This document shows positions 32,756-41,807 of a DNA stretch of 64,000 nucleotides, in pieces; position 1 is the first letter of the stretch, and every line of letters starts with the position of its first letter. Both the position numbers and the translations under genes were made by a program. The stretch lies in assembly GCA_016709875.1 (NCBI GenBank), contig JADJLZ010000001.1, positions 682,001 to 746,000 on the forward strand, written 5' to 3'. The notes under the pieces were generated by a model. The model did not search any database. It was given only the letters and a program-made list of their open reading frames with translations, and was not told the DNA's origin. This DNA comes from Planctomycetota bacterium (GTDB lineage: Bacteria; Planctomycetota; UBA1135; GCA-002686595).

Positions 32756-33946
32756 TCAGTCTCGGGCCAGGACTGCGATGCCAGGCAAGAGCGTTCCTTC
32801 GAGCAGCTCCAAACTCGCGCCGCCGCCGGTGGAGATGTGCTTGATCTTCGAGGCCAGCCCGAGCATTTCGATCGCTGCCACCGAATCCCCACCGCCGATC
32901 ACGGTGTACCCAGCGCCCTCCGCGACCGCTTTCCCCACCGTCTCCGTTCCCGCGCGGAACGCCTTCCACTCGAACACGCCCATCGGCCCGTTCCACACCA
33001 CCGTCTTTGCCCCCGCAATCCTCGCCGCGTACATCGCGCGCGTCTTCGGCCCGATGTCGAGCCCCATCAACCCGTCCGGAATATCCGCTCCCTCCACCGC
33101 AACTGCCTGCGCGTCCTCCGCGAAGCTCTCCGCGCACACGTGATCCACGGGCAACAAGATATCGATCCCCTTCGCCTTCGCCCGCGCCATCGCAGCCTTC
33201 ACGTTCTCCAGTTGATCCTGCTGCACCAGCGACTTCCCGACCTTCTTCCCCTGCGCAGCCAGGAACGTGTACGCCATCCCGCCGCCCACGAGCAGCGCAT
33301 CCACCTTCTCCAGCAAATTGTCGACCACCTTCAACTTGTCCGACACCTTCGCGCCGCCCAGGATCGCGACCAGCGGCCGCGCGGGCGCATCCAACACCTT
33401 CGAAAACGCCGCGATCTCCTTCTCCATCAACCTCCCCGCCGCACTCGGCAGCTCGCGCGCGACGCCACACACACTGGCGTGATCCCTGTGCGCCGCACCG
33501 AACGCGTCGTTCACGAACACATTCCCGTTCTTCGCGAGCTCCTTCGCGAAGGCCGGATCGCCCGCCTCGTCGCCCTTGTGGAAGCGCACGTTCTCGAGCA
33601 GCACCACCGCTCCCGCCGGCGCCTTCGCGATCGCCTCGACCACCGCCGGCCCCACGCAATCCTCGAGCTTCACCACCGGCACACCCAGCAACTCGCCCAG
33701 CCGCTTGCCCATCGGAGTGAGCCGCAGTCCCTCCACAACCTTGCCCTTGGGCCGCCCCAGGTGGCTCATCAATACCGGCTTCCCACCCTTCGCCAGCACC
33801 TCTCGAATCGTCGGCAGCGCCGCGCGGATGCGCGTGTCGTCGCTGATCGCGCCGCTCTCCTCCTGCGGGCAGTTGAAGTCCACGCGCACGAGGACGCGTT
33901 TCCCCTGACAGTTCACTTCGTCGAGACTGCGTGCGTCGAGCTTCAT
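32756..33946 (-). CDS. pgk: Phosphoglycerate kinase
   Basis: A 396-residue glycolytic enzyme transferring phosphate from 1,3-bisphosphoglycerate to ADP. Conserved blocks: 'VLVRVDFNCPQ', 'MSHLGRPKG', 'LLENVRFHKGDEAGDP', 'VNDAFGAAHRDHAS', 'ILGGAKVSDKL', 'VVWNGPMGVFEW' and the nucleotide loop 'GGGDSVAAIE'. ATG at 33946 is preceded by TAGGCT at 8 nt. gap lies 1.5 kb upstream on the same strand, separated by three small genes. Confidence 0.96.
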   Translation of the reverse strand: MKLDARSLDEVNCQGKRVLVRVDFNCPQEESGAISDDTRIRAALPTIREVLAKGGKPVLMSHLGRPKGKVVEGLRLTPMGKRLGELLGVPVVKLEDCVGPAVVEAIAKAPAGAVVLLENVRFHKGDEAGDPAFAKELAKNGNVFVNDAFGAAHRDHASVCGVARELPSAAGRLMEKEIAAFSKVLDAPARPLVAILGGAKVSDKLKVVDNLLEKVDALLVGGGMAYTFLAAQGKKVGKSLVQQDQLENVKAAMARAKAKGIDILLPVDHVCAESFAEDAQAVAVEGADIPDGLMGLDIGPKTRAMYAARIAGAKTVVWNGPMGVFEWKAFRAGTETVGKAVAEGAGYTVIGGGDSVAAIEMLGLASKIKHISTGGGASLELLEGTLLPGIAVLARD

Positions 33947-33954
33947 GGCGCACG

Positions 33955-33960
33955 AGCCTA
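33955..33960 (-). promoter_or_regulatory. -10-like element TAGGCT before pgk
   Basis: The minus-strand hexamer ends 8 nt before the pgk ATG; no Shine-Dalgarno, so a leaderless transcript is predicted. Confidence 0.48.
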
Positions 33961-33980
33961 GTCGCGGCCCGATCCCCCGG

Positions 33981-34388
33981 TCAACGCTGGCCCGACCCCG
34001 ACTCCCTGCGAAACCTCTCCGCAAAGCTGCGCAGATCATCAAAGGCCTCGGCGTTCCCCGGCTGCTCGCTCTGGCCGTACTTCGCGCACCTCGCGAACGT
34101 ATCCGCGAACGCCTTGCTCTCGCGCACCAGCCGCACGACGCCTTGAAAGTGCGTCCCAAAGTGCAGCGCGAGCAGCTCCTGCAACAGGCACGACGCCAGC
34201 GCGTGCCGCAGCGTCGGATCCGCATAGCAGCCGTACCTGCGCAGAAAGTCCCAGACCGCCTCCGGCTCTTCCTGCACGAAGGGCCGAATCGCCATCAGCG
34301 CCTGCCAGCGCGGATCGCTCTCCAGCAGGATCGGCCCGCTCCCCGGCAAGAGGGACTCTGCAACGCGAATCGCGCGATCAATTTCCAT
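33981..34388 (-). CDS. Hypothetical protein, tandem paralogue 2
   Basis: A 135-residue soluble, mostly helical protein starting 'MEIDRAIRVAESLLPG'. It shares most positions with the adjacent upstream gene: 'DPRW.AL', 'EEP.AVWDF..R', 'PTLRHA.A.CLLQELLALHF', 'FADTF.RCAK.GQ'. I do not recognise the family. The sequence looks like a small helical-repeat or HEAT-like unit. A GGAG lies 10 nt before the ATG. Function unknown. Confidence 0.72.
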   Translation of the reverse strand: MEIDRAIRVAESLLPGSGPILLESDPRWQALMAIRPFVQEEPEAVWDFLRRYGCYADPTLRHALASCLLQELLALHFGTHFQGVVRLVRESKAFADTFARCAKYGQSEQPGNAEAFDDLRSFAERFRRESGSGQR

Positions 34389-34429
34389 TCGAATCCGGCT
34401 CCGGCGCCCTGCGCGCCAGACCGCCGATC

Positions 34430-34870
34430 CTATTCCCGCCCGGGCACCGATGCACGCCCGCGGAAGCGCGTCTCCGAGAGATCCGCCCCCGACCAGGCCT
34501 CCGCAAAGCGCACCAGCTCGTCGAAGGCCTGCGCCTGCATCGGCAGCGCCGCCTGCCCTTGCTTCGCGCAGCGGCGGAAGGTGTCGGCGAACACGTGCTC
34601 CTCGCGCACCCTGCGCTCGACCTCGGGGTAGTACTCGAGGAAGTGCAGCGCGAGCAACTCCTGCAGCAGACACACGGCCACCGCGTGCCGCAGCGTCGGC
34701 TCTCGCGCGATCCCCCAGCGCTTCACGAAGTCCCACACCGCTCCGGGTTCCTCGCCCACGTGCCGACGCACACCCAGCAACGCCTTCCAGCGCGGATCCG
34801 TCTCGTGCACCAGCGCTCCCACTCCCGGCAGCAGCGATTCCGCCACCCGGATCGCAGCATCGATGTCCAT
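34430..34870 (-). CDS. Hypothetical protein, tandem paralogue 1
   Basis: A 146-residue paralogue of the next gene, starting 'MDIDAAIRVAESLLPG'; by eye slightly over half of the positions are identical. A strong purine-rich Shine-Dalgarno (GGAGGAGAAGAGGG) lies just before the ATG, unlike the leaderless pattern of the metabolic genes around it. It has no signal peptide. The pair is a local tandem duplication between the PNPOx-like gene and pgk. Function unknown. Confidence 0.73.
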   Translation of the reverse strand: MDIDAAIRVAESLLPGVGALVHETDPRWKALLGVRRHVGEEPGAVWDFVKRWGIAREPTLRHAVAVCLLQELLALHFLEYYPEVERRVREEHVFADTFRRCAKQGQAALPMQAQAFDELVRFAEAWSGADLSETRFRGRASVPGRE

Positions 34871-35013
34871 CCCTCTTCTCCTCCGGGCGCTGCCTCTCGA
34901 GCCTCGACTCGGCGCCCGAGTTGGTTATCGGCAGCCGCCGCCCCGAAAACCATCTCGATGCTGTCACGCCTGTGCAAGCGAACGATCGACCCTCCGCGCC
35001 AGGTCCAAAAGCC

Positions 35014-35460
35014 CTATTCCAGCGCGCGCAGCTCGTCGGAGGAGTACTCCAGGATCAACGGCTGCGCGCCTCGGTAGTCGCAATACCGCAGCCAACTCGG
35101 CCGCACGCGCACGAACGTGATCCCCGGCCAGCCCAGGCGCACGCGTCCTTCGGGAAACTTCGCGAAGTACAACTCCTGCACGCGCGCAAGCTCCGCGCCC
35201 GCCGGCTCGTCGGCTACACCTTCCACCTGCACACCGCGCCCGTCACCTGCCGCGAGGTTCCCGATCGCGAGCGCGATGCGCGGGTTGGCGCGCAGGTTGG
35301 TCATCTTGCGCGTCGAGCCGAGTGTGTCGAACACGATCTCGAACTCGTCGCCGACGGCGATGCCCATGATCGCGGCCTGCGGCTGGCCCGCGGCCGAGAC
35401 GGAGGCCTCGACCGCGTAGCGCGGCCCGCGCAGGTAGGCGAGCAGGTCAGCGCGGTTCAT
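35014..35460 (-). CDS. Pyridoxamine 5'-phosphate oxidase-like FMN-binding protein
   Basis: A 148-residue split-barrel protein. The N-terminal 'SVSAAGQPQAAIMGIAVGDEFEIVFDT' and 'STRKMTNLRANPRIALAIG' are typical of the PNPOx-like/HugZ-type flavin-binding family (general stress and F420/FMN reductase relatives). It is too short and divergent to be the vitamin B6 biosynthetic enzyme. It is 34 bp downstream of gap on the same strand. Confidence 0.82.
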   Translation of the reverse strand: MNRADLLAYLRGPRYAVEASVSAAGQPQAAIMGIAVGDEFEIVFDTLGSTRKMTNLRANPRIALAIGNLAAGDGRGVQVEGVADEPAGAELARVQELYFAKFPEGRVRLGWPGITFVRVRPSWLRYCDYRGAQPLILEYSSDELRALE

Positions 35461-35494
35461 GCCCGGAACGATCCTCTCCAGGCTCGCGCCTCGC

Positions 35495-36517
35495 TCAGTG
35501 CGCGCCCGCCGTCGCGCCCTTCAGCGAGTGCGAGTAGCGCACGAGATCGACCACGCGCGCGCTGTAGCCCCACTCGTTGTCGTACCAGGCGACGACCTTG
35601 ACCATGTTGCCCTGCATCACCATCGTCGAGAGCGCGTCGAAGATCGAGCTCGAGGGGTTGCCGACGATGTCGCAGCTGACGATCGGATCGGTCTCGTACG
35701 TCAGCACGCCCTTCAGCCCCTTCGTCTCCGAAGCGGTCTTGAAGGCCGCGTTGACCTCCTCGACGGTGACCTTCTTCTTCAGCACGCAGACGAAGTCCGT
35801 CATCGAGCCGTCAGGCACCGGCACGCGCATGGCGACGCCGTCGAGCTTGCCCTTCAGCTGCGGGAGGATCTTGCCCACCGCCTTCGCCGCACCCGTCGTG
35901 GTCGGGATGATCGAGCAGGCCGCGGCGCGCGCGCGGCGCAGGTCCTTGTGCGGGAAGTCGAGGATCACCTGGTCGTTGGTGTAGGCGTGGATGGTCGTCA
36001 TCAGACCGTGCTCGATGCCGAAGGCGTCGTCGAGCACCTTCGCGACGGGCGCGAGGCAGTTCGTCGTGCACGAGGCGTTGGAGATGATCTTGTCCGTCGG
36101 CTTGAGCGACTCGTGGTTGACGCCCATCACGATCATCGCGTCGATCTCGTCCTTGGCGGGAACCGTGAGGATCACCTTGCCCGCGCCCGCGTCGATGTGC
36201 TTCTGGCAGGCCTCGCGCGTGGTGAAGATGCCCGTCGCCTCGATGCAGAAGTCGATCGCGTTGGCCTTGTGCGGGAGCTTGGCGGGGTCCTTCTCGGCCG
36301 TGATCGCGATGCGCTTGCCGTTGACCGTGATCGAGTCCTTGTCGGCCGCGATCGTGCCCTCGAACTTGCCGTGCACGGAGTCCCACTTGAGCAGGTGCGC
36401 GAGCGTCTTAGGGTCGGTCAAATCGTTGATGTGCACGACCTGCATGTCGGGGTGCAAGAGCAGGTTGCGGAAGACGAGGCGTCCGATGCGGCCGAAGCCA
36501 TTGATCGCGATGCGCAT
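35495..36517 (-). CDS. gap: Glyceraldehyde-3-phosphate dehydrogenase
   Basis: A 340-residue NAD-dependent glycolytic enzyme. The Rossmann start 'IAINGFGRIGRLVFRNLL', catalytic Cys in 'SNASCTTNCLAPVAKVL', His in 'MTTIHAYTNDQ' and the S-loop/C-terminal 'WYDNEWGYSARVVDLV' are all present. Asp after the second strand ('INDLTDPKTLAHLLKWDS') suggests NAD rather than NADP. A TAGGCT hexamer is about 55 nt upstream, so unlike many neighbours it would have an untranslated leader. Confidence 0.96.
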   Translation of the reverse strand: MRIAINGFGRIGRLVFRNLLLHPDMQVVHINDLTDPKTLAHLLKWDSVHGKFEGTIAADKDSITVNGKRIAITAEKDPAKLPHKANAIDFCIEATGIFTTREACQKHIDAGAGKVILTVPAKDEIDAMIVMGVNHESLKPTDKIISNASCTTNCLAPVAKVLDDAFGIEHGLMTTIHAYTNDQVILDFPHKDLRRARAAACSIIPTTTGAAKAVGKILPQLKGKLDGVAMRVPVPDGSMTDFVCVLKKKVTVEEVNAAFKTASETKGLKGVLTYETDPIVSCDIVGNPSSSIFDALSTMVMQGNMVKVVAWYDNEWGYSARVVDLVRYSHSLKGATAGAH

Positions 36518-36571
36518 GGGGGTCTCTGAGCGGGTCGGGAGAGGGGTGAGGGCGAGAAAACGAGGTCGAAG

Positions 36572-36577
36572 AGCCTA
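36572..36577 (-). promoter_or_regulatory. Candidate -10 element TAGGCT of gap
   Basis: The minus-strand hexamer is about 54 nt before the gap ATG, giving a leader of about 48 nt. No certain -35 box. Confidence 0.35.
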
Positions 36578-36626
36578 CCCCTTGCGCCGCGGAGGATCCA
36601 TCCGCCGCAGGGGGGGGCCGGAGCGC

Positions 36627-36632
36627 TACTCT
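36627..36632 (+). promoter_or_regulatory. -10-like element TACTCT before tilS
   Basis: The hexamer ends 9 nt before the ATG at 36642; no Shine-Dalgarno. Confidence 0.45.
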
Positions 36633-36641
36633 GGAGCCCCG

Positions 36642-38132
36642 ATGGCCGCCGAACTCCCCTTCCCGCCTCCCGGTCGACACCCCGAGCCGCTCGGAGCGCG
36701 TTGGGGCGATCTCGCGCGCGGCGCGGGGCTCGATCCCGCGGCGCCGGCACTCGTCGCGCTCTCGGGGGGAGCGGACAGCGTGTTCCTGCTGCACTGCGCG
36801 GCGCAGGCTCCGGAGCGGCCGCGACTCATCGCCGTTCACCTGGACCACGGACTGCGCGGCGCGGAGAGCGACGAGGACGCGCAGTTCTGTCGCGAGCTGT
36901 GCGCGCGCCTGGACGTGCCCTTCGTCCTGCGCCGGCTGACGCTCGATCCGCGGCCCGCGGGACTGGAGGCGCGCGCGCGCGAGGCACGCTACGACGCGCT
37001 GGTCGAGGAGGCGCGCAAGGCGCGCATCGGCACGGTGCTGACCGGCCACCACGCCGACGACGCGCTCGAGACCTTGCTCCTGCGCTGGGCGCGCGGCAGC
37101 GAGACGGCCGGCTTGCCCGGACTGCGCGCGCAGCTCGTGCGCGGCGCGGAGAACGAGGGCGAAGTGCTCGTCGTGCGCCCGCTCTTGCAGCTGCGGCGCG
37201 AGGAGTTGCGCACGCTGCTCGCCGAGCGGGGTGTGGAGTGGCGCGAGGACTCGAGCAACGCCTCGCCGCGCTTCGCGCGCAACCGCCTGCGCAAGGGCCT
37301 CCTGCCGCGCCTCTCGGAGCTGGGCGGGCCTGCGGCGCTCGAATCCCTGCGCGGCTTCGCGCGCGCGGTCGAGGAGTTCGAGGAGCACTGCGCGAGCTTC
37401 ACCTCGGGGCTCGCCTGGCAGGAGCCGCGCCACGCGGCCGCGCGCGCCACCGGCGCCGGGAGGCTGCCGCGCGCCGCGCTGCGCTCCCTGCCCTCGCCGC
37501 TCGCCCGGCGTGTGCTCGCGCGCCTGCTGGCCGAGCGCACGGGCTCGATCCCCGGCCGCGCGACGCTCGATCGGATCCTGGCGGCCCTCTCGAGCGAGCG
37601 CCTGCTCGCGCTCGCGCTCCCGGGCGGCTGGGGCTTGCGCGCCAGCGCCGAGTGGCTGGCCCTCGACCCTCCGCGCGAGCCCGCGGCGCCCGAGTTCGAG
37701 CGCCCGCTCGCGCCGGGCAGCTTCGTGCGCCTGCCCTGCGGCCGCGCGATCGTGTGCGAGCGCTCCTCGGCGAGCGGCGAGCCGCCGCACGAGGACTGGC
37801 GCGCGGAGATCTCGGCCGACGCGTTGGGCCTGTGGCCCGAGCTACACGTGCGCTACCCGCGGCCGGGCGACCGTTTTCAGGCACTCGGCGCCCCGGGCGG
37901 CAAGCGCCTCGCGCGCTTCTTCCAGGACCAGGAGATCCCCGCTGCCGAGCGCGCGCAGGTCCCGCTCGTGCTGCACGGCGAGCGCATCGTCTGGGTGGCG
38001 GGGCTGCGGCCCGCGGCCGCCTACGCCATCGGCCCGACGACCCTCGCGCGACTCTCGCTGGTGCTCCTGCATCCCGAGGGCGCCGGTGGAGCTCCGAGGC
38101 ACTGGCGCGACGGTGACTTCGGGGCGCGCTAG
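36642..38132 (+). CDS. tilS: tRNA(Ile)-lysidine synthetase
   Basis: A 496-residue enzyme that converts C34 of the CAU-anticodon tRNA-Ile to lysidine using ATP. The PP-loop 'ALSGGADSVFLLHCA' is at about residue 40, followed by 'VHLDHGLRGAESDEDAQFC' and 'GHHADDALETLLLRWARG'. The middle 'REDSSNASPRFARNRLRKGLLPRL' and the C-terminal TilS domain ('HVRYPRPGDRFQALG..G.KRLARFFQDQEIP') are present, so it is the long form. It is followed 29 bp later by yggS. Confidence 0.94.
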   Translation: MAAELPFPPPGRHPEPLGARWGDLARGAGLDPAAPALVALSGGADSVFLLHCAAQAPERPRLIAVHLDHGLRGAESDEDAQFCRELCARLDVPFVLRRLTLDPRPAGLEARAREARYDALVEEARKARIGTVLTGHHADDALETLLLRWARGSETAGLPGLRAQLVRGAENEGEVLVVRPLLQLRREELRTLLAERGVEWREDSSNASPRFARNRLRKGLLPRLSELGGPAALESLRGFARAVEEFEEHCASFTSGLAWQEPRHAAARATGAGRLPRAALRSLPSPLARRVLARLLAERTGSIPGRATLDRILAALSSERLLALALPGGWGLRASAEWLALDPPREPAAPEFERPLAPGSFVRLPCGRAIVCERSSASGEPPHEDWRAEISADALGLWPELHVRYPRPGDRFQALGAPGGKRLARFFQDQEIPAAERAQVPLVLHGERIVWVAGLRPAAAYAIGPTTLARLSLVLLHPEGAGGAPRHWRDGDFGAR

Positions 38133-38161
38133 GGGTACGCTCTCCCGTCGACCCATTGGGG

Positions 38162-38866
38162 ATGCATTCCGTTTTGACCGCCACGCTGGAATCCAACCTG
38201 GCAGGGGTTCGCGCGCGGATCCAGAGCGCCGCCGCCCGCCGAGGCGGGAGCTCCGTGGTCACGCTCGTCGCGGTTACAAAGTCCGTCACGAGCGAGCGCG
38301 CGGCGCAGCTGGCGGCCCTGGGCGTGCGCGACCTGGGCGAGAACCGCGTCGACGAACTGGAGCGCAAGGCGCAGGCCCTCGCGGAGCGCGGCCTCGCCCC
38401 GCGCTGGCACCTGCTCGGCCACCTGCAGCGCAACAAGGTCCGCCGCGCCGCGCGCGTCGCCGATGTGCTGCACTCGCTCGACAGCGCCGAGCTCGCGCGC
38501 CTGCTCGACGCGGCCGCGGCCGAGGCCGAGCGCCGCATTGAGGTCTTCGTGCAGCTCAAGCTCTGGCCCGAGGAGTCGAAGACCGGCCTCGAGCCCGCGC
38601 AGCTGCCCGCCCTGCTCGAGCAGCTCGCGCGGCTGCCGCACCTGCGCTTTGCCGGCCTGATGGCGATGGGTCCGCTGCTCCCCGACCCCCAAGAGCGCGC
38701 GGCCGCCTCGCGCAGCGTGTTCCACGACCTCGCCGCGCGCGCGCGAGCGATCGGTCCCTCGTGCAAGACCTCGATGGGCATGAGCGAGGATTTCGAGGCG
38801 GCGGTGCTCGAGGGCGCGGACCTCGTGCGCGTGGGCAGCGCCCTGTTCGAGGAGCTCGGAACATGA
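38162..38866 (+). CDS. YggS family pyridoxal phosphate-binding protein
   Basis: A 234-residue PLP-homeostasis protein of the alanine-racemase-like fold. 'LVAVTKSVTSERAAQLAALG' holds the PLP-binding Lys; 'DLGENRVDEL', 'RWHLLGHLQRNKVR', 'FAGLMAMGPLL', 'SMGMSEDFEAAVLEGADLVRVGSALF' are family blocks. A TTG six bases earlier (38156) is also in frame. The stop overlaps the start of the FHA-kinase gene (ATGA). Confidence 0.92.
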   Translation: MHSVLTATLESNLAGVRARIQSAAARRGGSSVVTLVAVTKSVTSERAAQLAALGVRDLGENRVDELERKAQALAERGLAPRWHLLGHLQRNKVRRAARVADVLHSLDSAELARLLDAAAAEAERRIEVFVQLKLWPEESKTGLEPAQLPALLEQLARLPHLRFAGLMAMGPLLPDPQERAAASRSVFHDLAARARAIGPSCKTSMGMSEDFEAAVLEGADLVRVGSALFEELGT

Positions 38867-40773
38867 GCGAGCGCCTGCTGCTCGAGATCGTGGCCGGCGG
38901 ACGGCCGCCCGCGGAGCTGCCGCGCGCAGGCACGTTGGTGCTCGGCTCCTCGAAGGAGCGCGCCGGTTTCCAGATCGAGGGCACGCTCGTCGCCGACGTG
39001 CACGCCGCCATCGGCCGCGCGAAGGGCGGCGGCTGGGCGATCCGCGACCTCGGCTCCGAGGCCGGCACGAAGCTCAACGGCAAGCGCGTCGACGCGGCGC
39101 GCCTGCGAGCGGGCGACCGCATCGAGCTCGGCAGCGTCGTGCTGCGCATCGTCGACCCGGCCGATCCCCTCGCCGCGGCTCCCGCGGAGCTCTCGCCCAG
39201 CGACACCGCCGCGATCGAGCTCGAGGAGACGCCGCCGCGCGGCATGACACCGGTGAGCGCAGCCGCGCCCGCGGCGGGCTTGCCCCCGCTGCCGGGCTAC
39301 AAGCTCGAAAAGCGCATCGGCCGCGGCGGCATGGGCGAGGTCTACCTCGCCGTGCAGGAGCGCCTCGCGCGCCAGGTCGCGATCAAGGTGCTCGCGCCCA
39401 GGCTCGCCGCCGACGCGCAGTTCGTGCAGCGCTTCGAGGCCGAGGCGCGTTCCGCCGCGGCGCTCAACCACCCCAACGTCGTCACCGTGTACGACGTCGG
39501 CACACACCAGGGCGTGCACTACCTTTCGATGGAGTTCATGGACCGCGGCACGCTCGAGGAGCGCGTGCAACGCGAGGGACCGCTGCCCTGGAAGGCGGTG
39601 CTCGACATCCTGCGCGACGCGGCCAGCGGCCTTGCCTACGCGGAATCGCGCGGCATCGTCCACCGCGACCTCAAGCCGGCGAACCTGATGCAGAACCACG
39701 CCGGTTCGACCAAGATCGCCGACCTCGGACTCGCCACGCACATCGAGGCCGAGGAGCGCGCGGGCGCGGACCAGAAGGTCTTCGGCACGGCGCACTTCAT
39801 CGCGCCCGAACAGGCGCGCGGCGAGAAGGTCGACCACCGCTGCGACCTGTACGCGCTTGGCGCGACGGCCTACCGCCTGCTGACCGCGCACACGCCCTTC
39901 GAAGGCGCCACGAGCCGTGACATCCTGCGCGCGCTGCTGCGCGAGGAGCCGCGGCCGATCGGCACCTTCGCGCCCGACGTTCCCGCCGAAATGGTGGCGC
40001 TCGTCGAGCGCCTGATGCGCAAGGATCCGCTGCAGCGCACGGCCTCGGCGAACGTGCTCTTGCGCGAGATCGAAGCGCTGCGCGGCGGTGTCTCGCAGGC
40101 CGCCTCGCGCGCTGCCTCCCCGAGCGCGAGTTCCTCGAAGGGCCTGCTCGTCGGCGGCGCCGTGCTCGTGCTCGCGGCTGCCGGCTGGTTCGCGTTGCGC
40201 GGCAAGCACGAACCCGAGCCCACGCCGCGGCCGCTCGCGAACGGCACAGGCGCGCAGCCGCCGCTTGGAACCGCCCCCAAGCCTGCGCTGCCGATCGCCC
40301 AGGACCCCGCGCCCGCGCTCCCCGATCCGGGCGCGCAGCCGGAGCCGCCCGCGGATCCGGCCCCCACAGCGTCCTCCAACACGCACGAGAGCGACGACCG
40401 CGAGCTCGAGCTCTTCGAGACCAAGGCACGCGTCGCCTTGCTCGAGATCAAGACGCGCAGCATGGAGCCCGCCGAGCGCGTCGCCGCACTGCGCGACATG
40501 GCGCAGAAGTTCAACGGCACGACCTCCGCGACCGAGGCGCTCGACAAGGCCAATGCGCTCGAGAACGAGCAGTCGCACGCGCAGGAGGCCGAGGAGGCGC
40601 GCCACGCAGCGCTGCTCGAACTCGCCCAGAAACTGCGCGAGGCGGCCAAGCCCGACGAGATGCCGCCCGCACCAGGCCGTTCGATCCTCGCCATGCGCGC
40701 GGTCGCGGGCCAGGAAGCCTACCTGGAAGACCCGCTCTACAAGGGCGAGGTCGGGCGCCTGCAGCAGGGCTGA
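38863..40773 (+). CDS. FHA-domain serine/threonine protein kinase (C terminus cut by a probable frameshift)
   Basis: A 636-residue membrane kinase. Residues 1-105 form an FHA-like domain ('HAAIGRAKGGGWAIRDLGS..GT.LNG'). The kinase domain (about 145-410) has the Gly loop 'RIGRGGMGEVYLA', Lys in 'VAIKVL', 'IVHRDLKPANLM', 'DLGLA' in place of DFG, and 'IAPEQARG'. One transmembrane helix follows at about 427-445, then an extracytoplasmic Pro-rich and helical region. The frame stops at 'EVGRLQQG', but the helix seems to continue in the next frame ('LINKASDYAKGVLEETQK'), so a base has probably been lost from the G-run near 40767-40770. Start overlaps the yggS stop. Confidence 0.85.
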   Translation: MSERLLLEIVAGGRPPAELPRAGTLVLGSSKERAGFQIEGTLVADVHAAIGRAKGGGWAIRDLGSEAGTKLNGKRVDAARLRAGDRIELGSVVLRIVDPADPLAAAPAELSPSDTAAIELEETPPRGMTPVSAAAPAAGLPPLPGYKLEKRIGRGGMGEVYLAVQERLARQVAIKVLAPRLAADAQFVQRFEAEARSAAALNHPNVVTVYDVGTHQGVHYLSMEFMDRGTLEERVQREGPLPWKAVLDILRDAASGLAYAESRGIVHRDLKPANLMQNHAGSTKIADLGLATHIEAEERAGADQKVFGTAHFIAPEQARGEKVDHRCDLYALGATAYRLLTAHTPFEGATSRDILRALLREEPRPIGTFAPDVPAEMVALVERLMRKDPLQRTASANVLLREIEALRGGVSQAASRAASPSASSSKGLLVGGAVLVLAAAGWFALRGKHEPEPTPRPLANGTGAQPPLGTAPKPALPIAQDPAPALPDPGAQPEPPADPAPTASSNTHESDDRELELFETKARVALLEIKTRSMEPAERVAALRDMAQKFNGTTSATEALDKANALENEQSHAQEAEEARHAALLELAQKLREAAKPDEMPPAPGRSILAMRAVAGQEAYLEDPLYKGEVGRLQQG

Positions 40774-40802
40774 TCAACAAAGCCTCCGACTACGCCAAGG
40801 GC

Positions 40803-41792
40803 GTGCTCGAGGAAACCCAGAAGGACCTCGAGTCGGGCGAGCAGGCGCTGGCGAAGGAGAAGCTGAAGCAGTTGCTGCCGATCTTCGACTTGCCCGAGTT
40901 TCCGCTGGGCCAGGCGCCGCTGGGCGTCGACGTGCTCTTCGAGCTCGGGCGCCGCGCGCGCGAGCGCTACACGAACCTGGGCCTGATCGCGACGCAGATC
41001 GAAACGCGCCAGTCGCGCGAGGAGACGCTGGCCGTCGCGCAGTCGCTCGCCGGCCCCGAGGCGCTCGAGCGCGAGCTCGGCAGCCTCGAGCTCGCGGCCG
41101 CGCGCGCGCGCATCCAGACGCTCGCCGCCAAGACGACCACGCCCAGCACGCGCGAGTTGCTCGCGGCCGCCCTCGCCGAGATCGAGGGCGCCGAGCGCGC
41201 GTTCGCGCTGCTGGCGCGCGAATACCAGAACGGCTGGAAGCGCAAGCTCGTCGACGACCCGCGCGACAAGTCGGAGACGCTGCGCAACGCCCTGGGCGCC
41301 GATGTCGAGGGTCTGTCGATCGAGACCGCGAGCGGGGCCGTCGAGCGCGTGCCCTGGACCGCCTTCGCCAGGAACACGACCGCGCTCGGCCACCTGTTCG
41401 TCGAACGCCTGAACCGCGACTACACGGCCGAGGAAGCGCGCGACGTGATGGCGCTGATGCACCTGACGGCCCTCGCCGAGGCGCTCGAGGTCGCGGAGAA
41501 GATGTTCGAGCCCGCGAAGAAGGCCAATTTCACTGCCGGCAACTCGAGCGAGATGCTCGCGGGCTTCGACAACGCGCAGGCCTGGACCGCGAAGTCAGGC
41601 GGCGCGACGCCGCTCTTCCTGACCGATCTCGCCGCCGCGCAGCTGCTCGCACGCGTGCTGCAGGACACGACCGAGGGCTCCTACGCGAGCGCGGTGGCCG
41701 GCAGCGAGCGGCTGCTCAAGGAGTACCAGGACTCGCTGCTCGTGCGCATGCTCTCGGACGGCAGCGAAGTGAAGAACGAGCCGCCGAAGTAG
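40803..41792 (+). CDS. Helical extracytoplasmic region, probable C-terminal continuation of the FHA-kinase
   Basis: A 329-residue frame (GTG at 40803; open without a stop from before 40767) of helical, Glu/Leu/Ala-rich sequence such as 'EETQKDLESGEQALAKEKLK' and 'EALEVAEKMFEPAKKANF'. There is no signal peptide, no family I recognise and no good ribosome site at the GTG. It directly follows the kinase's periplasmic tail and reads naturally as its continuation once one base is added near 40768. As a separate gene it would be an orphan cytoplasmic protein. The joined product would be about 976 residues. Confidence 0.7.
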   Translation: MLEETQKDLESGEQALAKEKLKQLLPIFDLPEFPLGQAPLGVDVLFELGRRARERYTNLGLIATQIETRQSREETLAVAQSLAGPEALERELGSLELAAARARIQTLAAKTTTPSTRELLAAALAEIEGAERAFALLAREYQNGWKRKLVDDPRDKSETLRNALGADVEGLSIETASGAVERVPWTAFARNTTALGHLFVERLNRDYTAEEARDVMALMHLTALAEALEVAEKMFEPAKKANFTAGNSSEMLAGFDNAQAWTAKSGGATPLFLTDLAAAQLLARVLQDTTEGSYASAVAGSERLLKEYQDSLLVRMLSDGSEVKNEPPK

Positions 41793-41807
41793 GCGCGCGC
41801 GGCGGGC

